Positions 12,844 through 23,490 of a DNA stretch of 64,000 nucleotides are shown here, piece after piece. The position numbers and the translations under genes are program-made. The DNA comes from Coptis chinensis (lineage: Eukaryota > Streptophyta > Magnoliopsida > Ranunculales > Ranunculaceae). Location of the stretch: contig CM027381.1 of assembly GCA_015680905.1 (NCBI GenBank), forward strand, positions 57,664,501 to 57,728,500. The letters run 5' to 3'. The first letter of the stretch is position 1; each line of letters opens with the position of its first letter. Below the pieces are notes generated by a model. It worked only from the letters and a program-made list of their open reading frames with translations. It was not told where the DNA came from and searched no databases.

Positions 12844-13240
12844 ATGGAGAAATTCATTTCGTTCATTATGGTTCTCTTCCTAGTAATAGGCATGGGATCC
12901 AGTGATCTTGTCCAAACAAAATCTTCTTCTGAATTGGTCTCTAATGGGCTTAATCATGTTAACCATTCTCCTAACAGCTTATTCAATCCCACAACTTCCT
13001 AAGTGACTTGTGAACCATTATATGAAGTCTTGCCTTGTGCGAAGAATCTTTGGGGACAGCTGCTTCTTGTTGTTCTGTATTACCTGCTATACCTTGGGAA
13101 CAATTATGTTGCAGTTGGAAGTGAAATAATCCTCAGCCAACTCGGACCAGGTATCGTTGGAGCCAGCGCATTCCGTATCCTTGGCGCACTTCCAGGTGCC
13201 ACCCTAGCCTTTGGTGAGTTCGATTTCAACTTTTAAATTC
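12844..13240 (+). pseudogene. Captured 5' fragment of an NCL-type Na+/Ca2+ exchanger gene
   Basis: The ATG at 12844 begins a signal-peptide-like segment (MEKFISFIMVLFLVIGMG). It is followed, after an in-frame TAA at 13000, by CEPLYEVLPCAKNLWGQLLL, a Tyr/Leu-rich hydrophobic span, then ILSQLGPGIVGASAFRILGA and LPGATLAFG. This matches the N-terminus of plant EF-hand NCL/sodium-calcium exchanger-like proteins (lumenal Cys segment, LGPG..GASAF.(I/L)LGALP motif at the first alpha-repeat). The exon appears to end at TTTG/GTGAGT. Neither the rest of the exchanger nor the EF hands is present, so it encodes no transporter. It runs opposite to the transposase, inside the CACTA 5' region, consistent with gene-fragment capture. 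Identification rests on motif memory; a homology search would settle it. Confidence 0.7.
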
Positions 13241-13301
13241 CAGATCCTTGGCGACTTCCGTAGCACCCTAGCCTTTGGTGAGTTCGATTTCAACTTTTAA
13301 T
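13178..13301 (+). repeat. ~60-bp tandem duplication across the NCL exon/intron border
   Basis: The end of the NCL-like exon and the start of its intron, including the GTGAGT donor and TTCGATTTCAACTTTTAA, occur twice in tandem, at 13178-13240 and 13244-13301. The copies differ by a few indels at the start. It arose after or during capture. Confidence 0.8.
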
Positions 13302-15002
13302 TTTTATCTTAGTAGTCCTATTAACCATATATTCCGTAAATATTAAGAAAAACTGATATTTGTACTTAAGATCCTCAACACATTATACATAGTGTTTAGA
13401 TGAACTGCCCGAATATTTTTTTTACAATTGTTTCAGTATGAAATTGGTATTTATTCTTGGAACTCCACCAACAGGGTAGTATCCCCTTGGTAACACTAGT
13501 ATATTTAGTTTGTCTAGAGGTTATATTTCCAAGGAAATTGTGTTAATCATGTTGCACGCTCTAGGGTGCCAAACCTAGTTGGATGTCCAATCATGATATA
13601 TAAATCTTCCGATACATCTTTGGATTTGTTGCACCGATCACGACATATAGCCTTAATTATTATCCTTTTTCTATCCGACATGACCAATTTAGAGTGTAAT
13701 TATCTACATTTGTCTATAACAACACTCAATTTTAAGGATAAATGGTCCAAGATAGTGACCTTTTAAGAAAGCAGAGTATGTGTTACAACCTCGGCCAGAT
13801 AACACCAGATTATCAAAAAGCAAAAAAAAATCATTTTAAAGGACAAGGTACCTCTATATAATAAAGGTCGGGCAGTTTGATGCTAATTTATGAAGAATAA
13901 TATTTAGTTGGATGTTATGGCTTAATTTCTGTGTTCTTTTACATGATAGCTCACTTCATCCACAGACTATGGTTTTAATTAGCTCCCAAGGTCACGAATT
14001 TAGCCCAAGGCTTATCGTTTGCTTGGCACTTCGGTAATTTCCCTTTTCATCTGCAGGTCGGAAATAATGACCAGCCATAAACGATCATGCACTACTAAAT
14101 AATATCGATAGACCTCATCTAATTAAGGGAATACTTCAATAATAGGCCTCAAACCCAAACCATGAGTTATCTTGTAACTTGTAAAACCGACTCCATGACT
14201 ACCATCTAGACATCAAGTATCACCATTGCAAAGATCATCATGCCCAATTCCACACACACAAAAACTACTTTCTCTCTCAAACCATCCTTAAACTTATCCA
14301 TAAACAAGTGCAATCCAAAAGATTGCAGCCAAACAATCCCAAACAATTAATCTTAAAGACGAACTGAACACAGCAAATCACAATAATAATTCAATAAACA
14401 TATCGAGAAATCTTAAAGAGGCCATGCCGATTCACAAGTAGAAAAGCACCCAATTGAAAAAAGGTAAAAATTTAGCACACCACCAGACAAACACAAATAT
14501 ATTGAATAAAAATATCGGGAAATCGAGTATGGAGAGAGGGAGAGAAAAAAAATAGGAACCTGTTTGCGTTCTTCCTTCGCTAACGTGTAACTGAAAAAGA
14601 AGATTCTTTTTTTTGAAGAAATCGTGAAAACAAGGTATAAATTAGTTAATTTCAAACTGGTATATGAGAAGAAAATCAAGAGGGGAGGAAGAAAGGAGGA
14701 AGAAACAAACCTGCTTTGCAATAATTTTCAGCCGACTTTCTGACTTTTCCCATAACAGTTTGCCTTAAGTATAACTTATACCAAGTTCTCTCAGCGCGAA
14801 ACCAAAATTTTCAGTATCAAATTGGCGGTTTTTTATTTCTAATTTTGGTTTAAGGGTAGTCGAGCAAACTAGTGGCTGTTTAATTTCTATTTAAACTAAT
14901 TTTCCGATGGTTTTTCTATTCAAAAGGGAAACCAAAATATATTAACTAGAAAAAACCGCGGTCTCTTTTATTTTTTTATTTCTCGGCTAGTCTAGGACAA
15001 TG
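13302..15002. other. CACTA 5' non-coding region, no gene recognised
   Basis: About 1.7 kb with no recognisable coding region. One small exon-like stretch on the minus strand at 14752-14711 (MGKVRKSAENYC, followed by a GT donor) might be another captured exon or a leader exon of the element. It is too short to identify. Confidence 0.35.
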
Positions 15003-15345
15003 CCCAAAATATCGCCCATATATCGAAGATATATCCGATATATCTCATTTTTTTGGTACACCGATATAGAAATATTCGATATATCTCAACCGAATATTGA
15101 ATTATTTTTTTCCCAATATATATCGCAATTTCCGATATAATGATATATATCGACCGATATATCACGATATTTCGATATAAAGTGTTGACTTTGACCGATA
15201 TATTGTGGTATTTCCGATATAATCGGCGATATTTTTCGATATATCAACATACAAAACAAAATTTTGACCGGTCAACAAAAAATAGATATCTCGATATTTC
15301 CGATATATTCGATATATATATCGGTTTTTAGGTACATCGAAATAT
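15003..15345. repeat. Dense cluster of ATATCG/CGATAT palindromic words
   Basis: This ~340-bp stretch contains more than twenty occurrences of CGATAT or its complement ATATCG, in both orientations, with CCGATATA and ATATATCG variants. Two TTTGACC strings and a GACCGGTCAA palindrome are also present. It does not continue into the flanking CACTA DNA, so it may be a small nested element or a block of protein-binding repeats. Confidence 0.75.
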
Positions 15346-15479
15346 TCACCGAATTCAATATTTTGGACCTTGGTCTAGCAAACCAATCACGCCTATTTCA
15401 TTTCTATTTAACCTAATTTTTTTTTTTTCGATTGTTTTTCTAACTAATTAACTTAATAATTAATAGGTATATCATTAAT

Positions 15480-15876
15480 AACACTTCGAAGTCACATCAC
15501 AAGTGATTTCAAAAACTTGGCAAAATCACTCTTAAAGTGATGTTGAATACATAGATATTACATCACTTTATAAGTGACACATTGAGTAACAACACTTTTA
15601 AAGTGATGTTGAATACATAGATATTACATCACTTTATAAGTGATAATGGCGAAAGTGACGTAAAAAGTGTTACTATATCACTATCATGACATCACTTATT
15701 AAAATGATGTTGTACAACTCTACTAAATCGGTCTTTCAAATAAGTGATGTTAAAAAAAGATTGTGATAATTATTACATCACATGTTGAGAAAAGTGATGT
15801 CATAGTTTTCATATGACATCACTTCACTGAAAGTGATCTAAAATTAGTGATGTCATATGTCATATTTGTTGTAGTG
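15480..15876. repeat. CACTA subterminal repeats and terminal inverted repeat
   Basis: At least ten copies of a word related to ATCACTT / AAGTGATGT occur in both orientations. One block (AGTGATGTTGAATACATAG followed by ATTACATCACTTTATAAG) is tandemly duplicated at about 15537-15640. The end TTTGTTGTAGTG at 15865-15876 is the terminal repeat. Subterminal arrays of this type are the binding sites of the TNPA-class protein in En/Spm elements. Confidence 0.85.
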
Positions 15877-15880
15877 TCAT

Positions 15881-17290
15881 GAATCCTTTACGGAAGCATG
15901 GAGTCGCTTTACTGATCTTCTTTTAGAATGTCCTCATCACCAACTAGACAAAGTTGTCCTTGTTCGTTCCTTCTTTAATGGACTTTCTGATCATCAAAAA
16001 GAAACTCTTGATATAATGAACGGCGGTTGCTTCATGGACAAAGGAGCTATTGAAGCATATACTTTTCTTGAAAAACAAGCGAAAAAAAGTACACACTGGG
16101 GTAACACTGAGTCGTCTAGGTCATCAAAGGATACTGTTACAAAAGCTACATCTATTTTTTAGGTAAAACCCGATCCCGAATTGAAAAATTTGGTAGAATC
16201 CCTAACTAAAAAAGTAGATGCCCTTGCAGTTCAAGTAAACGATCAACTACCAAAACAGGTCATGAACGTTGACACCTCCCCATGTGTTCTTTGTCTTAGT
16301 CCTGACCATCCTGATGCGTATTGTCCCTTGTTATATGCTTCCCTTACTCAACCATCGGAGGAGGCATGTGCATTCAACATTCCTAATGCACCTTGGAGAC
16401 AGCATCCAAATTTTGCTTGGCGCCAAAATAACCAACAGATGGGGGCTCCTCCAGGTTTTGCAAATCCACCTGTTCGACCACCCAACAACTTTATTCCATA
16501 CCACCAAGGAAATAATTAGTAATACCAACAAAGTCAAAATCAATTTCAAAATAATTCCGATGCTAACTATCAAACTAATAGCAGCTTTATTCCAGCCAAT
16601 CCAAATCCCAACTATAATCAACAACTTCTCAGCAATAATCGTGAACTAGTACATGTTGCATAACCTGCGTCACTCGTTACGGATAGGACAAGTGAGACTT
16701 TCTTAGCTTACATGAACCAACAATCTAAAATTTTAACGTCTATCCAACAATCACTTCAACAATTGGCGTAAGAAAAGAGTCAGAAAGGTGTGTTTCCTGG
16801 ACAAGCAGTTCCAAACCCTAAGCCAACAAACACTACCTTTGAACTCACCAATGCACCTAGTACAAGTACTCCCAACCAAGGTGAGGTGCACGCAATCACT
16901 ACTCTTCGATCTGGAAAAACTGTAGACAATCAAATATGTATGCCAGATGATCAACCAAAGGAATCCGACGGTTCCAATGAATCTATTTCCAATAATGAAC
17001 CTACGGAGGATCCACCAAATCTAACAAAGTCAACATCTCAGAATTTAGGAAACAAGCCAGTGGACTCCTTTGCCAAATTCCGCCCTAAGGCACCATTTCC
17101 TGCAAGCTTGGCAAAGAATAAACCTGATGAGAATTTTGATGAAATTCGAGAAACTTTTCAGAATTTTACAATCAACTTACCTTTTCTCGATGCCTTAAAG
17201 CTATTGCCAAAATATGCAAAATTTCTGAAAGATATATGCACCACAAAAAGGAGAACTAATGTTCCTCAACAAGCGTTCCTCACCGAATAG
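15881..17290 (+). pseudogene. Athila gag (C-terminal two thirds), stop-riddled
   Basis: One continuous frame from the CACTA junction. It contains the retrotransposon-gag motif (ESFTEAWSRFTDLLLECPHH, then FFNGLSDHQKETLD), a CCHC zinc knuckle C-x2-C-x4-H-x4-C at about 16294-16335 (CVLCLSPDHPDAYC), a Gln/Asn-rich stretch, and the late-gag signature ITTLRSGK and LPKYAKFLKDI. It has no indel, but five in-frame stops: TAG 16160, TAG 16517, TAA 16520, and TAAs at about 16661 and 16769. A sixth stop (TAG 17288) ends this segment. At most of these sites the local context suggests a former Gln codon, i.e. C-to-T change. Gag forms the virus-like particle and packages the RNA; this one cannot. Confidence 0.85.
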
Positions 17291-17916
17291 TTTCCATCCA
17301 TCACCAAACACAATGGTATAGTCAAATACAAGGACCCTGGTAGACCAATAGTTCCATGCACCTTAGGTGACAAATATACGGCTACTGCACTACTAAACCT
17401 AGGAGCTAGTGTGAACTTACTTCCATATTACTTATTTAAAAACTAGGTCTTCATGAGCTGAAACCTACCACCATGACTCTACAGTTAGCCAATCGTTCCA
17501 TTAAGTATCCAAAAGGAATTATGGAAAACGTCCTTGTAAAAGTCCAAGACTTTTTCTATCCTGTAGACTTTATTATTTTGGATACAAAAGTTGCATGTGA
17601 TTCCATTCCTATCATCTTAGGATGTCCGTTCCTAACAACTACTAATGCTCTTATTAACTGTAGGGATGGTTCCATGACCATGTCCTTCGGAAATCTTTCG
17701 GTCGAGGTAAATGTGTTCAAACTGATGAAACAAATTCCAGAGCCTGACATTGATGGTGAGGTGAACAGGGTTAATAGCATTGTGCAAGAGTATTTAACAA
17801 ACTCTTTTCCTGAAGATGAAGTATACCAATTTCTTTCCTTTAGCAATTCTGAATTTGAGGACGATGATTATACACAAGAAATAAACGAGTTATTAGAGTC
17901 AATACCATTATTTTGA
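17291..17916 (+). pseudogene. Athila retropepsin-type protease region, inactive
   Basis: Shows the gypsy protease context YKDPGRPIVPCTLG, then LLNLGASVNLLPY, then PIILGCPFLTTTNALIN. The catalytic triplet position, normally Asp in L-D-x-G-A, is Asn here (AAC). A frameshift near 17438 separates the active-site segment from the ILG.PFL segment at 17473-17916. It continues from gag in one direction and is followed by a short acidic linker before RT. Confidence 0.8.
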
Positions 17917-17926
17917 CCCTACGACT

Positions 17927-19640
17927 GTGATGTCCAGTGACTTGGATGAACATCAATCTGTTTACTCTATGGAAGATGACTTTCTTCAAGAATCTTTAAT
18001 ACCCACTCCACCCACCCCTGACTTAAAAGCTCTTCCTTTGGAATTAAAATACGTACAGCTTGATCCAGATGGTCGTCACCCAGTTATCATTTCTTCGCAA
18101 TTGACTGACGATCAGGAATCTCGTTTAATTAATGTCATTCAACAACATCGTTCTGCTATTGGATGGTCCCTCAATGATATTAGAGGCATTGACCATACTG
18201 TGTGCACCCATCACATACACCTTGAAGAAAATGCTAAGACGTCGCGCGAACCGCAACGTCGTCTAAACCCAACCATGAATGTGGTACCCTAGGAAGTTTT
18301 AAGATTACTCGATGCGGGTATTATTTACCCTATCTCTGATAGTGTTTGGGTTAGTCCTGTACACGTGGTTCCAAAGAAATCTGACATTACAGTTGTGCGA
18401 AATGATAAAGATGAATGCATTTCCGCTCGTATTCCAGTGAAATGGCGAATATGCATTGATTATCGCAAACTTAATGCGGTCACTCGTAAAGATCATTTCC
18501 CACTTCCCTTCATCGATCAAATGCTCGAACCCTTAGCCGGTCATGCATATTACTATTTTCTAGATGGTTATTCAGGTTATTTTCAAATAGTCATAGACCC
18601 TGCTGATCAAGAAAAGACCACGTTCACATGTCCTTTCGGTACATTTGCATATAAACAAATGCCTTTTGGCCTTTGCAATGCACTTGGTACATTCCAACGT
18701 TGTATGCTTCATATTTTCAGTGATATGGTTGAACGTTTTATGGAAGTATTCATGGATGACTTCTCAATATATGGAGATTCTTTCGATAGCTGTCTATCAA
18801 ATCTTGAAAAGGTCTTTACATCGCCAGAAGAGAAAACCTTGTTCTTAATTGAGAAAAATGTCATTTCATGGTTACAAAAGGAATAGTTTTAGGACATATC
18901 GTTTCAAAGGACGGAATCGAAGTCGACAAAGCTAAGATAGAAAAAATTGCTTCACTTTCTATACCAAAAACAGTTCGTGACATTCACACATTTTTAGGAC
19001 ACACAGGTTTCTATAGGAGATTTATTCAAGATTTCTCAAAGGTTGCTCGACCTTTAACCAATCTCTTGCTTAAAGATGCCGCTTTTGACTTCAGTTTCAA
19101 TTGCAAACAAGCTTTTGAGACTTTAAAATCCATCTTAACTACCGCTCTCATAATTCAACCACCAGATTGGTCTAAACCTTTTGAATTAATGTGTGATGCG
19201 CGAACGACTATGCTATTGGAGTTGTACTAGGGCAACGCCGAGAAGATAAGTCAATTGTCATTTACTACGCGAGTAAAACCCTTAATGAAGCTCAACGTAA
19301 CTATACCACCACTGAGAAAGAGTTTCTCGTCATTGTATATGCCTTGGATAAGTTTCATCCTTACCTAGTGGGTTCTTCTACAATTGTCTACACTAACCAT
19401 GCGGCGCTTCGTTACCTATTAGTGAAAAAAGATGCAAAACAGAGGTTGATCCGATGGATTCTCCTTCTGCAAGAATTTACTCTAGAAATTAGAGATAAAA
19501 AAGGTTGCGAAAATGTGGTTGCAGACCATTTATCAAGACTTGTCAGTGATGTTGATACTGATACCGAACCTATCTGTGATTCCTTTCCGGATGAACACTT
19601 ATATTCCATTTTTTCGTCCCCTTGGTACGCTGACATAGTA
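17927..19640 (+). pseudogene. Athila reverse transcriptase and RNase H
   Basis: The RT fingers begin near LDAGIIYPISDSVWVSPVHV. WRICIDYRKLNAVTRKDHFP and the catalytic FMDDFSIYG box at about 18750 are intact. The thumb and connection follow (GHIVSKDGIEVDKAKIEKI, FLGHTGFYRRFI). RNase H shows [20 protein letters not shown] and ends with VVADHLSRL near 19540. Breaks: TAG at 18290 before the RT core, a frameshift near 18860, and another near 19205 inside the start of RNase H. The family copies genomic RNA into DNA; the active-site residues remain recognisable but the polyprotein is split. Confidence 0.85.
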
Positions 19641-20915
19641 AATTACTTAGTTACTGAGGAAGTCCCTTCATCTTGGTCTCGTAATGACCGAAAAAAGTTC
19701 TTATCCATTGTGAAATTTTATTTTTGGGATGATCCCTACCTCTTCAAGTATTGTTCCGACCAACTAATCCATCGTTGCATTCTCGACTGCAAACACAATG
19801 ACGTGTTATCCTTCTGCCATGAACAATCTTGTGGTGGTCATTTTAGTGGTAAGAAAATAGTGGCCAAGGTTCTACAATGTGGATTTTATTGGCTAACATT
19901 GTTTAGAGATGCACATGAGCATTGCAAAGCATGCAACCGCTGCCAGCAGCTAGGACGCATTACTCAACGCAATATGATGCCCTTAAATCCCATTTTAATT
20001 GTGGAAATCTTTGATGTATGGGGCATCAACTTCATGGGTCCCTTTCCAAATTCTCATGGTTTCCTATACATAGTGGTAGCAGTTGACTACGTGTCAAAAT
20101 GGATTGAGGCATTGGCATGTCGTGCTAATGATCACAAAATGGTCGTTTTGTTCGTAAAGGAAAATATTTTCTCTCGATTTGGCGTTTCAAAAGCTATAAT
20201 TAGTGATGGGTGAAAACATTTCTGTAATAAAATTTTTGAATCATTAGTAAAGAAATATGGAGTCATGCACAAAGTGGCAACTCCGTATCATCCTCAAACC
20301 AGTGGCCAAGTAGAAGTCTCTAATAGAGAGATCAAATCCATTTTGGAAAAAAATGTTAATCCATCTAGAAAAGACTGGTCTCTACGATTATCTGTTGCCT
20401 TGTGGGCATACAGAACAGCTTTTAAGACACCTATAGGGATGTCTCCTTATCGCCTCATTTTTGGAAAACCTTGTCATCTGTCGGTTGAACTTGAGCATCG
20501 TGCTCTATGGGCCATCAAAAGCCTCAATTATAATACTAATGCGGCAGGCGCAAAGAGAAAATTGTAGTTAAATGAGCTTGAGGAAATTCGGAGTGATACC
20601 TATGATCTCTCAAAATCCTCTAAAGCCAAAATGAAAAGAGTGCATGACAAACACATATTGAGAAAAGATTTCAAAGTTGGTCAAAAAGTTTTGTTGTACA
20701 ACTCAAGATTACACAATTTTCCAGGAAAATTAAAAAGTCGATGGTCTGGTTCTTTCATTGTCTCTGCTGTCACCCCTTATGGGGCTATATCTTTGAAAAA
20801 CTTAAATGATGACAGCGAATTTCAAGTAAATGGCCAACGCGTTAAACATTATCATGAGTTGTGCTCTCCAGATGTCGAAGAGACTCTTCTTAAATATCCA
20901 GTCTACACAGACTAA
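19641..20915 (+). pseudogene. Athila integrase
   Basis: The zinc-binding HHCC region runs from about 19770 to 19960 ([11 protein letters not shown] closes it). In the core, the first catalytic Asp is replaced by Asn ([10 protein letters not shown]). The second Asp is present (AIISDG) but followed at once by TGA at about 20211. The Glu segment ([16 protein letters not shown]) is present. The C-terminal part ([14 protein letters not shown], then [16 protein letters not shown], then GAISLKN) ends at the TAA at 20913-20915, with a TAG at 20565. No chromodomain follows, as expected for Athila. Integrase would insert the cDNA; this copy is inactive. Confidence 0.85.
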
Positions 20916-21078
20916 TAGATTCACTGGTGTACTTCTTTCCATGTGATATAAACAGGGAAAGTACGCCATTAGGGTAGCCGAGCCCTCTTCTATTTTCTTT
21001 TCTAAAAATCCCTAGAGTGTGTGGTTGCAAGCGCCGGGACCTTAGTCCATAAAAACTCTACTTCAGAACTGAGTATAA

Positions 21079-21423
21079 ATGTCTTCTGTTAATCGAGCAA
21101 ACGTGCCTTCTGGTAAACAATGGGTACCAAAAGTTTCAACTCCTTCATTCTATTCCCTTTTCTATTCTCTTCCTCGTGAACTTCAGCTAATCATTTGGTG
21201 TAAATCTCACCCATCTCAAATAGGTAATGGTCATAGTACTTTTGCTCGAAAGCGACGTGCGAAAAGGATAGGGTGGTGTATGAATTGTCAAACACCTTTA
21301 TGTGCAGGTCTTGATCTGCTATCCGAGATGAGCCGGTATAAGGTATATTATTGTCTAACACCAGCTCAGCAGGATAAACTTCGTCGTCGTCCCGTTGTTC
21401 CCACAGGTTGGGATTTGTCTTGA
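21079..21423 (+). CDS. Uncharacterised 114-residue ORF downstream of Athila pol, Cys-containing and basic
   Basis: Open from ATG 21079 to TGA 21421-21423, one of the few uninterrupted frames in this element. The product has a basic run (RKRRAKRIGW) directly before a C-x2-C-x5-C cluster (CMNCQTPLC), and a tail ending RRRPVVPTGWDLS. It might be a small nucleic-acid- or zinc-binding accessory protein. I do not recognise the family, and no equivalent was seen in the minus-strand Athila copy between integrase and the env-like gene. Some chance remains that it is an incidental frame. Confidence 0.45.
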   Translation: MSSVNRANVPSGKQWVPKVSTPSFYSLFYSLPRELQLIIWCKSHPSQIGNGHSTFARKRRAKRIGWCMNCQTPLCAGLDLLSEMSRYKVYYCLTPAQQDKLRRRPVVPTGWDLS

Positions 21424-22425
21424 GGATTTGACGTTAACATCTTGAGGATCTGACGTTAAAAGACTCACATTCGTCTTGAGGATCTAACGTTAAAAAACTC
21501 AACATGTATATACTTGTGTCTTTTATTTTCACCTTTCCACTAAGTGTTGTGCACAAAGAGAGTCATGATATGCAACATCGGATGGTCCCTCATTCGCACG
21601 GGCAATGGATTTCACCAGGCCAACCCCGAATAGTTTTCTATTTGATGATAGTTCGGGGCAGTTTAAGGTTATACCATATGTACTAAGGGTAATATTATTA
21701 TTAGACCATTGCACACTGGTCAGGGATGGTATCGTCCTAAACCCTAGGCCCCCAAAACATAAAGGTTAAGCCACAGTCTGGCTGGATTGGGTTCGCCTCA
21801 GAGCCGACATGACAGTTGCCTGATTTTACAGTAATGATTTTCTTGTTGAAGTCCGGTGTTATTGACACGTTCATCTCCCCTTGCACATTTGCATATAAAA
21901 TTTGTAAATAAATAAACTTCTGAAGTGTTAAAAAAAAATGGTGGGTTGCGTTATGTTTTTACAAGATTCAAACCCCCCAAATAAAAATAAAACGGTTTGA
22001 ATGTGATTTTGTCATATTCCAGTGGATGAAATTTTTAATGCCGATCGTTTTGATATCTCATTCGTTCAATTTGGAGTTAAAATGAATCGAAATTCCACGT
22101 TTGAAATTTCGGGACATTGCGGGACATAAGGGGAATTTCTAGAAATCATTTGGACTTGGGACAAAAATTAGAACCTGACCCAATTCACGATTCCGGTCAC
22201 AAAACCCAACCCGCGAGACAACCCACGCGTCAGCCTCTCCCATTTCTTCCCCCATAAATTCCGGATCTTGCTTCCCCTCAAACTCCCTCGCACACGGCAT
22301 CCCAGGTCTAAAATTAACCGGCGCACATGGGCAATACACCACCGATTCGTCTAATTTTTTTACACCACCATCCCCTCACTCCGCGCAACCAATATATACC
22401 CTCAGAAACTCATCTCGATAACACT
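21424..22425. other. Post-pol non-coding region with a small direct repeat
   Basis: 21419-21500 holds three direct copies of TCTTGAGGATCTGACGTTAA-like units. The remainder to 22425 has no convincing gene. It ends in a leader before the env-like ORF, with a TATATA at about 22391. Confidence 0.5.
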
Positions 22426-23490
22426 ATGGCTGGAAATCAGAGAATCACAGTTGAGAGAAATTTTACAAATCTCTATAATTCAGGCATGTTTCATCCCTTT
22501 TTTGATGAGGAAATTGCTAGTAGGGAGTAGGAATACCCTTTGCATCGAATTCCATCTCATTACTCTGAAGATTTAGTGTTGAAGTTCTATAACAATGGAG
22601 GTTTTCGGGGGAATGAGTTTTGGATAACGGCGGATGGGTTGGAACGTGAACTCACGTTGGAGTTGATATGAACTACGGCAAATATTCCAATCAACTCTGA
22701 TAGTCCGAGAATGCTGATATAGGAGTATCCAAATATAATGGAGTTGATGTTTGACACGCTTCTTGAGGGTGAATATAATGATGCCTCGAGATGCGTGTAC
22801 CAATATTCCCTCCGACGAAACCAACTGGCAGTCACACAATGGCTGGCCTATAACGTCATCGGTACATCGAAGACGTCTGACGTCAACAAGATGTTCTTGC
22901 ATCTGCTCTGGATACTTTAGGAGAAGAAGGAAACTTTTTGCATGGTCCATTTCCTTGGCCATGTCCTCATGACTGCATCTGACAGGTCAGGTCCTCTTGT
23001 TGTACTTGTTACACATATTATGCTTAATTTAGGGTTCCAATCTGCTAGTCCTTTAATTCAAACAAGGTCTTTCGAAAATTTTGCAATTTTCGAGACTTGT
23101 GTCATAGATCACTGGGACCCTATAGCGAGAGATGATATTGAGCGTGATAACGTACCTCCCCTCCTCCAAAGACCAACTGTTTTAATGAGGATACCATCGC
23201 GCCGAATCAGCACTCCCATGGAAGCTTTGAGACACATGAACACTAGCATGCGCAGGATGTTTCTTCTTCAGGAATAGATGCTTACTTCCCAAAATGACTT
23301 CTAGCAAGAAATGCGTAATCGCCAAGGCCGTTTCCAGAGAATGATGATGGCAAATCAATGGCAATTCCAAGATCAACTACTATAGTCTTTAGGCCACATT
23401 CCAGACCAGTTAGCTCAGCCAGGAGTTCGTCATGGCCGAAGAAGTAGAAACCCTAGTTCATCTTCTGCTAACCCAAAGGATTCCCAGTAG
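22426..23490 (+). pseudogene. ATHILA ORF1 / env-like protein, first copy
   Basis: One frame from ATG 22426 (MAGNQRITVE) to TAG at about 23488, without indels but with about seven in-frame stops, several consistent with TGG-to-TAG or CAG-to-TAG. The N-terminal half shows the ATHILA ORF-1 / plant transposon-protein pattern: SGMFHPFFDEEI, EDLVLKFYNNGG, then NQLAVTQWLAYNVIGTS. A middle hydrophobic stretch and a basic Gln/Met-rich C-terminus (RRMFLLQE, QEMRNRQGRFQRMMM) follow. In Athila elements this gene lies between pol and the 3' LTR and is called env-like by position; its function is not known. It is homologous to 24618-25668 and to the minus-strand copy at 43199-44302. Confidence 0.75.

Larger units (their letters stand above)
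1..15876 (-). mobile_element. CACTA (En/Spm-like) DNA transposon, partial, with captured host gene fragments
   Basis: The right terminus reads TTTGTTGTAGTG and ends at 15876. In element orientation this is CACTACAACAAATATG, a typical CACTA terminal inverted repeat. It is backed by about 400 bp of inverted subterminal repeats built on AAGTGATGT/ACATCACTT. Inside, on the minus strand, are a tnp2-class transposase (TNPD) at about 11.9-8.4 kb and a TNPA/Transposase_24-like gene at about 8.0-5.5 kb. Fragments of three host genes lie around them: NCL at 12.8-13.2 kb on the opposite strand, and CesA (4.1-4.6 kb) and KIN-7 (0.7-3.7 kb) on the same strand. The sequence right of 15876 is mid-gag of an Athila retrotransposon, so the CACTA is inserted there. 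The left terminus and the matching 3-bp target duplication lie outside the window. No left-type terminus is visible at 1-6000, so membership of the KIN-7 piece is inferred from continuity. Confidence 0.85.

Noticed and set aside
14413..14721. 102-residue minus-strand ORF in the CACTA 5' region
   Set aside because: Ser/Phe/Tyr-rich low-complexity translation of AT-rich DNA with no recognisable domain. Considered non-coding.
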